A stretch of DNA of 64,000 bases from Gammaproteobacteria bacterium (GTDB taxonomy: Bacteria; Pseudomonadota; Gammaproteobacteria; Burkholderiales; Sulfuricellaceae): NCBI GenBank assembly GCA_018824405.1, contig JAHJGO010000006.1, positions 181,536-245,535 of the forward strand. The letters are read 5' to 3'. This document shows positions 1 through 7,095 of the stretch, piece after piece; position 1 is the stretch's first letter; each line of letters begins with the position of its first letter. The translations under genes and the position numbers were made by a program. The notes under the pieces were generated by a model that searched no databases, was not told the origin of the DNA, and was given only the letters and a program-made list of their open reading frames with translations.

Positions 1-304
1 TCACCGGATCAGCGCGATCTCCGGCCGCGCGGCGCAGCGCCTCGCTCAAGGTGTCCACGCCGGGATTGGCCAGTGGGGCGCGATTGATGACGTAATGGCC
101 GGAAGCATCGACGGCAACGGTGATTTCGTTCGTCTTCTCCGCCTGCTTCTCGGCATCTGCGGTTGGCAAATTGATCTGCAATTCGGCAATCTGGGAGAAG
201 GTGGTAGTCACCATGAGGAAAATCAGGATCACCAGCAACACGTCGATCATTGCAATCAGGTTGATCTCGGGGTCTTCCTTCAATCTGCCACGCTGGAAAT
301 TCAT
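1..304 (-). CDS. exbD: ExbD/TolR-family proton-channel subunit, partial (3' end outside window)
   Basis: Reading leftward from the ATG at 304, an open frame of about 101 codons runs off the window edge, so the C-terminus is missing. The protein starts MNFQRGRLKEDPEINLIAMI, followed by one hydrophobic membrane segment (about residues 15-37) carrying the Asp-Val-Leu-Leu-Val core typical of ExbD/TolR. A periplasmic part follows. In this family the membrane Asp (here D21) takes part in proton flow with ExbB. The start lies 10 bases after the exbB stop, so the two are co-transcribed. The family call is firm. ExbD rather than TolR is chosen because a full tolQRAB-pal set lies at 31.9-36.5 kb. Confidence 0.88.
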   Translation of the reverse strand, partial: MNFQRGRLKEDPEINLIAMIDVLLVILIFLMVTTTFSQIAELQINLPTADAEKQAEKTNEITVAVDASGHYVINRAPLANPGVDTLSEALRRAAGDRADPV

Positions 305-314
305 GTGGCGTGCC

Positions 315-920
315 CTATTTCCGTTCACCGTGAACCATGTCCACCAGCTTGATCGACTGCTGCTCCATTTCCATCACCAGGGCATCCACCTTGCCACGAA
401 AATAGCGGTAAAAAATCATGCTGGGGATCGCCACGATCAGGCCCATTGCCGTGTTATACAGCGCCACTGAAATACCGTGAGCCAGTTGGGCGGGGCTGCC
501 GCCAGTCGGGGTAAGCGCGCCGAATATTTCCACCATGCCGATCACGGTACCGAGCAGACCCAGGAGCGGACTGATTGAAGCAATCGTACCCAGCGTTGTG
601 AGAAAACGTTCCAGCTCATGAGTGACGGCACGCCCCGAATCTTCGATAGCCTGCTTCATCATTTCGCGCGAGCTGCTGACATTGCGCAACCCCGCCGCAA
701 ATATGCGTCCGAGAGGAGAGTGCCGCTCCAGATTGGCAACCATCTCATCGTTAACGCCATCCTGCTGCAGCCATTCACGCACTTTGGGCAACAGGCTCTT
801 GGGCGCCACCAAGCCGCCATACAGTGACCACGAGCGCTCGCCGATAATCGCCAGCGAAATCACCGACGCAATAATCAGCGGCCAGATTGGCCAACCCGCA
901 GCTTGAATGATGGATAACAC
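315..920 (-). CDS. exbB: ExbB/TolQ/MotA-family proton-channel protein
   Basis: A 201-residue inner-membrane protein that would form the proton channel with the downstream ExbD and energise outer-membrane processes. It has an N-terminal membrane helix (SIIQAAGWPIWPLIIASVI) and two more around residues 110-135 and 150-175, with the GLLGTVIGM segment typical of MotA/TolQ/ExbB. The frame opens at 947, but a GTG at 920 is preferred: a GGGAGG ribosome site at 927-932 sits six bases before it, and the homology-like sequence starts there. It is the first gene of an exbB-exbD pair, which in related genomes often precedes lipid A genes. Confidence 0.85.
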   Translation of the reverse strand: MLSIIQAAGWPIWPLIIASVISLAIIGERSWSLYGGLVAPKSLLPKVREWLQQDGVNDEMVANLERHSPLGRIFAAGLRNVSSSREMMKQAIEDSGRAVTHELERFLTTLGTIASISPLLGLLGTVIGMVEIFGALTPTGGSPAQLAHGISVALYNTAMGLIVAIPSMIFYRYFRGKVDALVMEMEQQSIKLVDMVHGERK

Positions 921-1245
921 GCCCGTCCTCCCACGATTTTTAAGCACGTAACTTTAGCCTTCAACTCCATTTTCAGCAAGGGCAGAAGTTTTAATTGTCA
1001 TAAACATATGCTACTTAAAGGGTTTTTCAGCTTGTCCACAGAATCTGTGGATAACTTTGTGTATGGTTTGCATATAAACCCCTTAACCCTTGCCCACATA
1101 ACAGTTTTTTTACAATGGGCAAAATTTGAGCTTATTATATTATCGTTTATATACAATTACTTAAGCAAATCCTAATAAATGGCTACCACGGCGCATACCA
1201 CTATGAAAGATTTTTTACAACTGTGGATTAGTTTAGAATCCATCC
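921..1245. other. AT-rich intergenic region between divergent exbB and xseA
   Basis: This 325-base gap holds no credible ORF. It is much richer in A+T than the flanking genes and carries DnaA-box-like sequences (annotated separately). It must also contain the promoters of the divergent exbB and xseA genes, but no -35/-10 pair with good spacing is evident. Confidence 0.6.
1032..1054. repeat. Inverted repeat of two DnaA-box-like 9-mers
   Basis: TTGTCCACAGA at 1032-1042 and TCTGTGGATAA at 1044-1054 are inverted copies with one mismatch and a one-base spacer. The right arm contains an exact DnaA-box consensus (TTATCCACA on the minus strand). A further near-match, TGTGGATTA, is at 1222-1230. These may titrate DnaA or regulate xseA/exbB; this is inference from the motif alone. 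Confidence 0.5.
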
Positions 1246-2589
1246 ATGCCCTCTCCCTTTTCAAATGCATCGCAGGTCATTACTGTCAGCGAACTCAATC
1301 GGCATGCCAAAACCGTCCTTGAGCAGACATTTCCCCTGCTCTGGGTGGCGGGCGAAATATCCAACTTCACCCGTGCGACTTCCGGGCACTGGTATTTCAC
1401 GCTCAAGGATGGGCAGGCGCAGGTACGCTGCGCCATGTTCCGGCACAAGAGTCAGTACACGGATTTCAAGCCGGATAACGGCATGCAGGTGGAAATCCGC
1501 GCCCTGGTGACACTCTATGAAGCGCGCGGTGAATTTCAGCTAGGCGTCGAATCCATGCGCCGTGCCGGACTGGGCGTGCTGTTCGAAGCATTCGAGAAAC
1601 TGAAATCCAGATTAAGCCTGGAAGGACTGTTCGACCAGGAGCACAAGCAGGCCCTGCCCACCTTTCCGCAACGTATCGGCATCATCACCTCCCCTGCCGC
1701 AGCTGCCCTGCGCGATGTACTCACCACCCTGCGAAGGCGCATGCCGAATATCCCGGCGCTCATCTACCCGGTTCCCGTGCAGGGCGAAGGTGCAGCGCAA
1801 AAAATTGCTGCAGCCATTCAATTGGCCGGACAGCGCAAGGAATGCGACGTGCTGATCCTGTGCCGGGGCGGCGGCAGCATCGAGGATTTATGGGCGTTCA
1901 ACGAGGAAGTCGTGGCACGCGCCATCGCCGCAAGCAAAATTCCCATTATCTGCGGAGTGGGACACGAAACCGACGTCACCATTGCCGACTTCGTCGCCGA
2001 CCGGCGCGCGCCCACCCCGACCGCAGCAGCGGAACTTGCCACGCCGCACCGGGCTGAGCTGCTGCAGCGCCTCGCCGTGCTGCAGGCAAGCCTGAGTCGC
2101 CAGACCCTGCACAGCCTGGAGCAGCGCATGCAGCAGGTTGATTATCTGGCGCGCCGCCTGCTCCACCCCGGCACACGCATCCGCAATCAGCAGCAACATC
2201 TGGGTCATCTGGCGCAACGCCTGAAACAGGGTGCCCCACGCCTGCTGGAACAGCAGGAATGGCGCGTGCAGAACCTTGCCAGCCGGCTCGCGACAGCGGC
2301 ACCCGCGACGCAATCGCTCGAATCCCGGCTGCTGCAACTGCGGCAGAACCTGGGCCGTGCCATGGAATTCAAACTGCAACGCCATCAGACCAGTCTGCAG
2401 CGCCTAGCCGCCAATCTGCAGCATCTCAACCCCGAAGCAGTGCTGGAACGCGGATTCAGCATGGTACGCACGGCCAGCGGCAAAATTGTGCGCAGCAGTA
2501 CCGAAATATCCCTGGATGAGGAAGTGTCAATGATCTTTGCCCAGGGCAGCGCCACGGCTCGGGTAACGCGCAAAGAGGAAACGCAATGA
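1246..2589 (+). CDS. xseA: Exodeoxyribonuclease VII large subunit
   Basis: A 447-residue protein, the usual length for XseA, which with the small subunit XseB degrades single-stranded DNA in both directions. The N-terminal OB-fold begins about residue 10 (VITVSELNRHAKTVLEQTFP) with the GEISNFTRATSGHWYFTLKD block. The catalytic part has RIGIITSPAAAALRDVL and the GGGSIEDLWAFNEE and GVGHETDVTIADFVAD motifs. A long helical, Gln-rich coiled coil follows. No clear Shine-Dalgarno site precedes the ATG. Its stop overlaps the start of the next gene (ATGA), which couples the two. Confidence 0.97.
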   Translation: MPSPFSNASQVITVSELNRHAKTVLEQTFPLLWVAGEISNFTRATSGHWYFTLKDGQAQVRCAMFRHKSQYTDFKPDNGMQVEIRALVTLYEARGEFQLGVESMRRAGLGVLFEAFEKLKSRLSLEGLFDQEHKQALPTFPQRIGIITSPAAAALRDVLTTLRRRMPNIPALIYPVPVQGEGAAQKIAAAIQLAGQRKECDVLILCRGGGSIEDLWAFNEEVVARAIAASKIPIICGVGHETDVTIADFVADRRAPTPTAAAELATPHRAELLQRLAVLQASLSRQTLHSLEQRMQQVDYLARRLLHPGTRIRNQQQHLGHLAQRLKQGAPRLLEQQEWRVQNLASRLATAAPATQSLESRLLQLRQNLGRAMEFKLQRHQTSLQRLAANLQHLNPEAVLERGFSMVRTASGKIVRSSTEISLDEEVSMIFAQGSATARVTRKEETQ

Positions 2590-3332
2590 ACCTGATGTTC
2601 TGGAAGAAAAAACCCAAAAACGGGGATGATGCTGACGCGCCACAGGAAGAGGAGAGTGACAAGACTGTGGCAATGGAAGCACCCGTTCTCGACGCGCCAG
2701 CCAAACCCGGACCTTTCACCCGTATAAAAACAGGGCTTTCAGAACTTGTCCAGCGCTTCAAAAAATCTCCCGTATCGCCGCCGGATAGCAACGAGGAGAG
2801 TCAGGCACCAATTTCGCACGACACTCCGGCCATTCAGTCGATGCGCACAAAAAAACGCCTGATCATTGGCGGCGCGGCGGGCCTGCTGTTTTTATTGCTT
2901 GTAGGGATTGGTTTTGCGACCTGGAAATTCTTCCTGTCATCTCCAGAGCAAGGCGGCGACGCTCATCCGGCAACACCCGCAGCCGACGCTTCCCACAGCA
3001 GCCAGCCGGTTGAACATGCCTCAGCAGAACCAGCAGAATCGCCCAGGACTGAAACGACCCAGGCCGATACGCCCCAGGCCGAGATCGACGCTCTCAGAAA
3101 ACAGAACGAAGAACTTCAGGCGCAAATCGAGGCACTCAAAAAGGAAAAGCCACAAGAGCAATCTTCAATTTCAACCGCTGGGGCCGCGGGGGAAAAGTCA
3201 GACTCAAATTCCAGCCCGGGTGAAATGACGATCAGCAACACGGACCCCAAAGCCGCTGCCCAGTCGCTTAAGGAAGCGATCGAGGCGATGAACGCGAGCT
3301 CAGGCGGTTCTGCCAGAAAACCCGCAAAATAA
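2586..3332 (+). CDS. Uncharacterised single-pass membrane protein coupled to xseA
   Basis: A 248-residue protein of unrecognised family. It has a charged N-terminal cytoplasmic part of about 95 residues beginning MNLMFWKKKPKNGDD, one strong membrane helix (about 96-118, IIGGAAGLLFLLLVGIGFA), and an Ala/Pro/Glu/Gln-rich tail. The tail holds a short coiled coil around 160-185 (EIDALRKQNEELQAQIEALK). Its ATG overlaps the xseA stop, and a strong hairpin terminator follows. The layout (basic head, one helix, coiled-coil tail) recalls envelope or division scaffolds, but no function can be assigned. Confidence 0.8.
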   Translation: MNLMFWKKKPKNGDDADAPQEEESDKTVAMEAPVLDAPAKPGPFTRIKTGLSELVQRFKKSPVSPPDSNEESQAPISHDTPAIQSMRTKKRLIIGGAAGLLFLLLVGIGFATWKFFLSSPEQGGDAHPATPAADASHSSQPVEHASAEPAESPRTETTQADTPQAEIDALRKQNEELQAQIEALKKEKPQEQSSISTAGAAGEKSDSNSSPGEMTISNTDPKAAAQSLKEAIEAMNASSGGSARKPAK

Positions 3333-3362
3333 AAGCCCCCATGTTGTGAAATGGGGGCTTTT
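3331..3362. terminator. Rho-independent terminator (bidirectional)
   Basis: A perfect 12-bp stem AAAAGCCCCCAT / ATGGGGGCTTTT with an 8-base loop lies directly after the stop of the 2586-3332 gene. The A and T tracts let it act in both directions, toward the convergent gene ending at 3407. Confidence 0.9.
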
Positions 3363-3406
3363 ACTCCCAGCCAGAGCCGGGGCTTGATTCAGGGGTTCCC
3401 CAGGCC

Positions 3407-3688
3407 TTACTGCTCCTGACGAATCTGAACCTGATCACGGGTCTGCTGGCGGGCCTGGGTAGCGTCGCCCTCTTGCTGGGTGCGAACGCGGTTCTCCTCC
3501 CTGATTTTTTCCTGCTCCTGCCGGGCGCCGGAAGGCGCCTGAGCACCCTGGGAAGACATATTCTGGCCGCCGCCCATCATGCCAGAGCCACCGCCCATCC
3601 CGCCACCACCGCCTCCACGAGCGAAAACAACCGTGCTGGAACCCAGTGAAACTACCAGAACCATAAGCATCCATGAAGATTTGCGCAT
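3407..3688 (-). CDS. Small exported Gly/Gln/Arg-rich protein 1
   Basis: A 93-residue protein starting MRKSSWMLMVLVVSLGSS, a classical signal peptide ending at about VFA-RGG. The mature part begins with a Gly/Met run (RGGGGGGMGGGSGMMGGG) and continues as a hydrophilic Gln/Arg/Glu-rich helix-like tail. The start at 3688 is preferred over upstream in-frame ATGs because AAGGAG lies just before it and the signal peptide starts there. It lies 34 bases after the second secreted-protein gene and is probably co-transcribed with it. No known family was recognised. Confidence 0.72.
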   Translation of the reverse strand: MRKSSWMLMVLVVSLGSSTVVFARGGGGGGMGGGSGMMGGGQNMSSQGAQAPSGARQEQEKIREENRVRTQQEGDATQARQQTRDQVQIRQEQ

Positions 3689-3722
3689 TTTCAGCTCCTT
3701 AAAAAATACCAAGCATTCAAAA

Positions 3723-4175
3723 TTAACGGCCTCTGCCGCCGCCTCCACCACCGCCTCCGCGTCCACCCATTCCCGGGCCGGTGCCGGCGCCACTCATGGA
3801 CGAACCACCGGAAGCGGCCGGATTCTCCTGCATCTGCCGGGACTCATAGCCGCGGCCAAAACGGCTGCCTTCCATCCCGCGACCCTGCACGTTCTGGACG
3901 GCATTCTCCGCTTCCAGACGTTGCTGCCCGTTGACGCTCAAATCATTCATCAACGCGCGCTCTTCCTGACTCATGGAACGCATGCGCATCTGTACCCGAC
4001 TCCGAAAAGCATCCGGATCAACTTCGCCCTTCTGGTCTGCCTGCTGCTGTGCCTGCTGTTTTTCCTGCCGCGTTTGCACCAGGCGCTCCTGTGCCAGCGC
4101 GCTGCTTGCATCCAGAAGCCCCAGGCTGATCGCGCTGATGCGTAAGAATTGTTTGCTTGTCATTTGCTTTCTCAT
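3723..4175 (-). CDS. Small exported Gly/Arg-tailed protein 2
   Basis: A 150-residue protein with a signal peptide (about 1-28, SAISLGLLDASSALA). A Gln-rich helical part follows (QTRQEKQQAQQQADQKGEV), then MSQEERALMNDLSVNGQQRL and a C-terminal Gly/Arg-rich tail ending GGGGGGRGR. The start at 4175 (MRKQMTSK) is chosen for an AGGT site eight bases upstream; the ATG at 4163 is possible. It is divergent from the OmpR/EnvZ genes. A perfect 17-bp palindrome lies 105 bases upstream of its start. The MSQEER segment resembles MTQQER in protein 3, so the two may be distant paralogues. Confidence 0.72.
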   Translation of the reverse strand: MRKQMTSKQFLRISAISLGLLDASSALAQERLVQTRQEKQQAQQQADQKGEVDPDAFRSRVQMRMRSMSQEERALMNDLSVNGQQRLEAENAVQNVQGRGMEGSRFGRGYESRQMQENPAASGGSSMSGAGTGPGMGGRGGGGGGGGRGR

Positions 4176-4279
4176 GATTAAATTACCTGGCACAGACGGA
4201 ATTTAACTCAAGTCGCGCATTGCATGGTGTGCATCATGAACGCCCGCCGTTTCAAAAACATTTCGCGCCGACATGGAAA

Positions 4280-4296
4280 TGTAACAGTGTGTTACA
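4280..4296. promoter_or_regulatory. Palindromic operator-like site 1 between secreted protein 2 and ompR-like gene
   Basis: TGTAACAGTGTGTTACA is a perfect palindrome with 7-bp arms and a 3-base centre. The same sequence, ATGTAACAGTGTGTTAC, recurs at 6841-6857 upstream of secreted protein 3. It lies in a divergent promoter region, 105 bases before the gene ending at 3723 and 52 bases before the ompR-like start. A binding site of the adjacent OmpR-type regulator is the natural inference. Confidence 0.65.
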
Positions 4297-4347
4297 GAGC
4301 ACCACAGACGCATGGCGTAGCCCACCTTGATTTTGTATAGTGCAGAC

Positions 4348-5067
4348 ATGGAAAATAATAAAGAACACATTCTGGTTGTGGATGACGACCCCGGCCTGCG
4401 CGAACTGCTGCAGCAATACCTGACGGAACAGGGCTACGAAGTTGTCGCCGTCAACGATGGCGGTGCGATGGAGCAGCATCTGGCGCAACAGCCTGCGGAC
4501 CTGGTCATTCTGGACCTGATGCTGCCGGGAGAAGACGGGCTGACCCTGGCGCGCAAGCTGAGAGCACAAAGTGCGCAACCCATCATCATGCTGTCGGCAC
4601 GCGGCGAGGATATCGACCGCATTATCGGGCTGGAAGTGGGCGCGGATGATTATCTCGCCAAGCCCTTCAACCCGCGCGAGCTGCTGGCCCGCATCCGTGC
4701 CGTGCTGCGGCGCAAGGAAAATGCAAAACCCGAGACCGAAGAGCCTGCCAGCGGCATTTTCAGCTTCGGTCCCTGGCGACTGGACGTCAACGCCCACCAA
4801 CTGGCGCATGACAGCAAGGAAATCCCACTTACTGCCGGGGAATTCAACCTGCTGCGAATTTTTGTCGAGCACCCCAACCGCGTCCTCAGCCGGGATCTGC
4901 TGATGGACCTGATCAAGGGCTACGAGCGCACGCCCTTCGACCGCAGTATCGATGTCCGGGTGACCCGGCTACGGCGCAAAATCGAGGACGACCCGACGGC
5001 CCCGGTCTATATCCGCACGGTCTGGGGAGAGGGTTATCTGTTTGCCACGCAGGGCAAGGTTTCCTGA
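4348..5067 (+). CDS. ompR: OmpR-type response regulator
   Basis: A 239-residue two-component response regulator. The receiver domain (about 5-118) has acidic residues at 12-14, the phospho-acceptor D56 in VILDLMLPGEDGL and the conserved K105 in YLAKPFNPRELLARIRAVL. The C-terminal winged-helix DNA-binding domain (about 140-235) ends RTVWGEGYLFA. Motif by motif it is closest to OmpR rather than PhoB or KdpE. The ATG at 4348 is used; the longer frame to 4327 needs a TTG. A TATAGT hexamer at 4336-4341 would leave almost no leader. Its stop overlaps the kinase start. Targets may include the flanking secreted proteins. Confidence 0.9.
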   Translation: MENNKEHILVVDDDPGLRELLQQYLTEQGYEVVAVNDGGAMEQHLAQQPADLVILDLMLPGEDGLTLARKLRAQSAQPIIMLSARGEDIDRIIGLEVGADDYLAKPFNPRELLARIRAVLRRKENAKPETEEPASGIFSFGPWRLDVNAHQLAHDSKEIPLTAGEFNLLRIFVEHPNRVLSRDLLMDLIKGYERTPFDRSIDVRVTRLRRKIEDDPTAPVYIRTVWGEGYLFATQGKVS

Positions 5068-6380
5068 TGCCCATAGGCATCGGGCGGCATACCCTGTTTC
5101 GCAGCACGGCCGCCACCGTGGCTGCTGCACTGATCATATTCCAGCTCATCTCCCTGGCCGTGGCCTCGTATTACGTCATGCTGCCCATCGCCAAACGATC
5201 CTCGGACGATCTGGCCTCGCTCATGGTGCTATCTGCCCAGACCTGGGTAGAGCTGCCGCCGCAGACACGCGAGGATTTTGAAATCGAGCTGGCCCAGCGC
5301 CACAATCTCTGGCTCTTTCGCGCCACCACCCCTCTGCCGGAAGCCGGGCATGATTTCCTGCCCTACCTGGCTTTGCTGGAAAGTGCACTACAGGCCCATA
5401 TCGGCGAGCCCATCCAGGTCAAAACCACGCATTGGGACCAGACATGGTTCTGGGTCGAGATCCCCAGCGGGGGCTACCTGATCCGAATCGGCTTTCCCAA
5501 GGAACACCTCGGCATTCGCCCGCCACCGGCGCTACTGCTGATGCTGGCTGCCACCATTACGCTCACCCTGATCACTGCCGTCATCCTGGCACGGCGCATT
5601 ACCCGCCCGCTGGCGCGTCTCTCCGAGGCAGCCACGCGCATCGGCCAGGGCAACACACCGGAAAGCCTGCCGGAAACCGGGCCTGACGAGCTTGCCTGTC
5701 TGGCCCGAACTTTCAATCGCATGGCATTCCAGGTCAAGGAACTGCTGGCCAACCGCACCACCCTGCTGGCCGGCGTCTCCCATGACCTGCGCACGCCACT
5801 GGCACGCATGCGCCTGGCGCTGGAAATGCTGCCGCAGGAGAGCGACCCGAAAAACATCGAACGGCTGCGCCGCGACATGGAGGAAATGAATCGCCTCATC
5901 GGCGAATTCCTGGCGCTCAGCCGTGGCCTGGAAAAGGAAACTGAACAGGAAATCGATCTCAGCCAGCTGCTGCAGGAGCTGGCTGATCACGCCAGAAACG
6001 AAGGCGCCGAAGTGGCATGGCAAACACAGTCGCCATGTCTGGTATCGGCCGGCCCCATGGCCCTGCGCCGCATCCTCGGCAACCTGATCGGCAATGCCGT
6101 GCGCTACGGCGCCGGAAAGCCATTGACCCTCGACTGTGAATGCTCGCCCGAGGCGAGTGTGATTCAAATACTCGACCATGGGCCGGGTATCCCGCCCGAT
6201 CAGCTGGAAAGTGTATTCCGGCCCTTCTACCGTCTGGAATCCTCGCGCAGTGTCACCACCGGTGGCAGCGGTCTGGGCCTCGCCATTGCCCGCCAGCTGG
6301 CGGATGCCAATGGCTGGAAAATCGAGCTGCTACCGCGTGAAGGCGGCGGCACTGCAGCACGCCTGACGCTCACACGATGA
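5067..6380 (+). CDS. envZ: EnvZ-type sensor histidine kinase
   Basis: A 437-residue membrane kinase paired with the OmpR-type regulator (1-base overlap). Membrane helices lie at about 14-37 and 155-176, bounding a periplasmic loop of about 115 residues with many aromatic residues. A HAMP domain (about 177-230) precedes the phospho-acceptor H239 in AGVSHDLRTPLARMRLALEM, which matches the EnvZ H-box. ATP-binding motifs are NLIGNAVRYG (N box, N339/N343), DHGPGIP (D370) and GGSGLGLAIA (399-408). All catalytic residues are present. The signal is unknown; the periplasmic loop does not identify a ligand. Confidence 0.9.
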   Translation: MPIGIGRHTLFRSTAATVAAALIIFQLISLAVASYYVMLPIAKRSSDDLASLMVLSAQTWVELPPQTREDFEIELAQRHNLWLFRATTPLPEAGHDFLPYLALLESALQAHIGEPIQVKTTHWDQTWFWVEIPSGGYLIRIGFPKEHLGIRPPPALLLMLAATITLTLITAVILARRITRPLARLSEAATRIGQGNTPESLPETGPDELACLARTFNRMAFQVKELLANRTTLLAGVSHDLRTPLARMRLALEMLPQESDPKNIERLRRDMEEMNRLIGEFLALSRGLEKETEQEIDLSQLLQELADHARNEGAEVAWQTQSPCLVSAGPMALRRILGNLIGNAVRYGAGKPLTLDCECSPEASVIQILDHGPGIPPDQLESVFRPFYRLESSRSVTTGGSGLGLAIARQLADANGWKIELLPREGGGTAARLTLTR

Positions 6381-6390
6381 AAATAACGAA

Positions 6391-6414
6391 GGACTCCCCA
6401 GTGGCGGGGAGCCC
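6391..6414. terminator. Possible terminator between envZ and secreted protein 3
   Basis: GGACTCCCC at 6391-6399 pairs with GGGGAGCCC at 6406-6414 (one mismatch, 6-base loop). The stem is strong, but the following T tract is weak on both strands. It lies between convergent genes. Confidence 0.5.
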
Positions 6415-6435
6415 TTCAGACCAAAGACCTTTTAA

Positions 6436-6735
6436 TTAGCGTCGGCCTCGCCCGCCACCCTGCCCTCCGCTACGCCCATATTGCCCACCCGACCCGGAAC
6501 CGTCGCGCGCCATGGTACCTTGTCCCTGGGCGCTGCCGCCCTGGCTATGGGAAGCCTGCATTTCGGCGCGCTGCTCGGGCGTCATGCTTGCCTGCCTCTC
6601 TGTGCGATAGGCCTCGCGTTCCTGCTGGGTCATGCGGGAAGGGTCCACCGTGACTGTTTCATCTGCAAAACTGACTCCAGAGGCAGCCAAACCGAAAACC
6701 AGTGCCGCATTGTAAAAAAAGTTTCTGCTATTCAT
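6436..6735 (-). CDS. Small exported Gly/Arg-tailed protein 3
   Basis: A 99-residue protein with a signal peptide (MNSRNFFYNAALVFGLAASG, cleavage near VSFA-DET). A short charged part carries MTQQEREAYRTERQASMTPE, and a Gly/Ser/Gln/Arg-rich tail ends GGQGGGRGRR. The ATG at 6735 is preferred over the adjacent upstream ATG because AGGAG is six bases away. It is convergent with the envZ-like gene. The same 17-base palindromic sequence found near ompR lies about 106 bases upstream. Architecture and promoter resemble secreted protein 2. Family unknown. Confidence 0.72.
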   Translation of the reverse strand: MNSRNFFYNAALVFGLAASGVSFADETVTVDPSRMTQQEREAYRTERQASMTPEQRAEMQASHSQGGSAQGQGTMARDGSGSGGQYGRSGGQGGGRGRR

Positions 6736-6841
6736 CATAAACTCCTGTTGGTTGGATGATGTTGCCAAGATCAGGTCGTGTTCCTGATGTGCCCATGATG
6801 AAGGGCAGATGTTGCGCAGGCATTTCCTCGCCGTGCCCGGA

Positions 6842-6857
6842 TGTAACAGTGTGTTAC
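6842..6857. promoter_or_regulatory. Palindromic operator-like site 2
   Basis: TGTAACAGTGTGTTAC repeats the site at 4280-4295 exactly; only the last base of the full 17-bp palindrome differs. It lies about 106 bases upstream of the start of secreted protein 3, almost the same distance as site 1 from protein 2. Shared control by one regulator is inferred. Confidence 0.62.
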
Positions 6858-7000
6858 CGCATGTTCACTGGAGACCGGGTTCAGCGCACTCATCGACGGC
6901 ATGGCGTCGTGCCTGATGGTTGGGATGCGAATGATACGTGGAGACTGCGGCAATTTGACACACCCCAACTGCTAGCCTATCGTGTGAACACAAGGCGAAA

Positions 7001-7017
7001 ATTAACTCAAAGTTAAT
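7001..7017. promoter_or_regulatory. Palindrome with the same 7-3-7 geometry upstream of the HD-GYP gene
   Basis: ATTAACT CAA AGTTAAT is a perfect inverted repeat with 7-base arms and a 3-base centre, 79 bases before the ATG at 7096. It shares the TAAC...GTTA core and geometry of the two operator-like sites but not their full sequence. It may be a degenerate site for the same regulator or an unrelated operator. Confidence 0.4.
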
Positions 7018-7095
7018 CCACAAACGCTAGAAAACCCGCATGGATTTCAATATGATGCAGAAAGCGCTCACCCCATTCAGCAAGCAGCGTCCTGC

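Larger units (their letters stand above)
6736..7095. other. Divergent intergenic region with two palindromes
   Basis: This 360-base gap separates secreted protein 3 from the HD-GYP gene and has no credible ORF. It contains the operator-like palindrome at 6842-6857 and a second perfect palindrome at 7001-7017. The part between 6775 and 6857 looks related to 4220-4296 (shared blocks such as CATTTC, CGCCG and TGTGC before the palindrome), as if the two promoters arose by duplication. Confidence 0.5.

Noticed and set aside
1032..1230. The chromosome replication origin
   Set aside because: Only three DnaA-box-like sites, and none of dnaA, dnaN, gyrB, rnpA or parAB is nearby.
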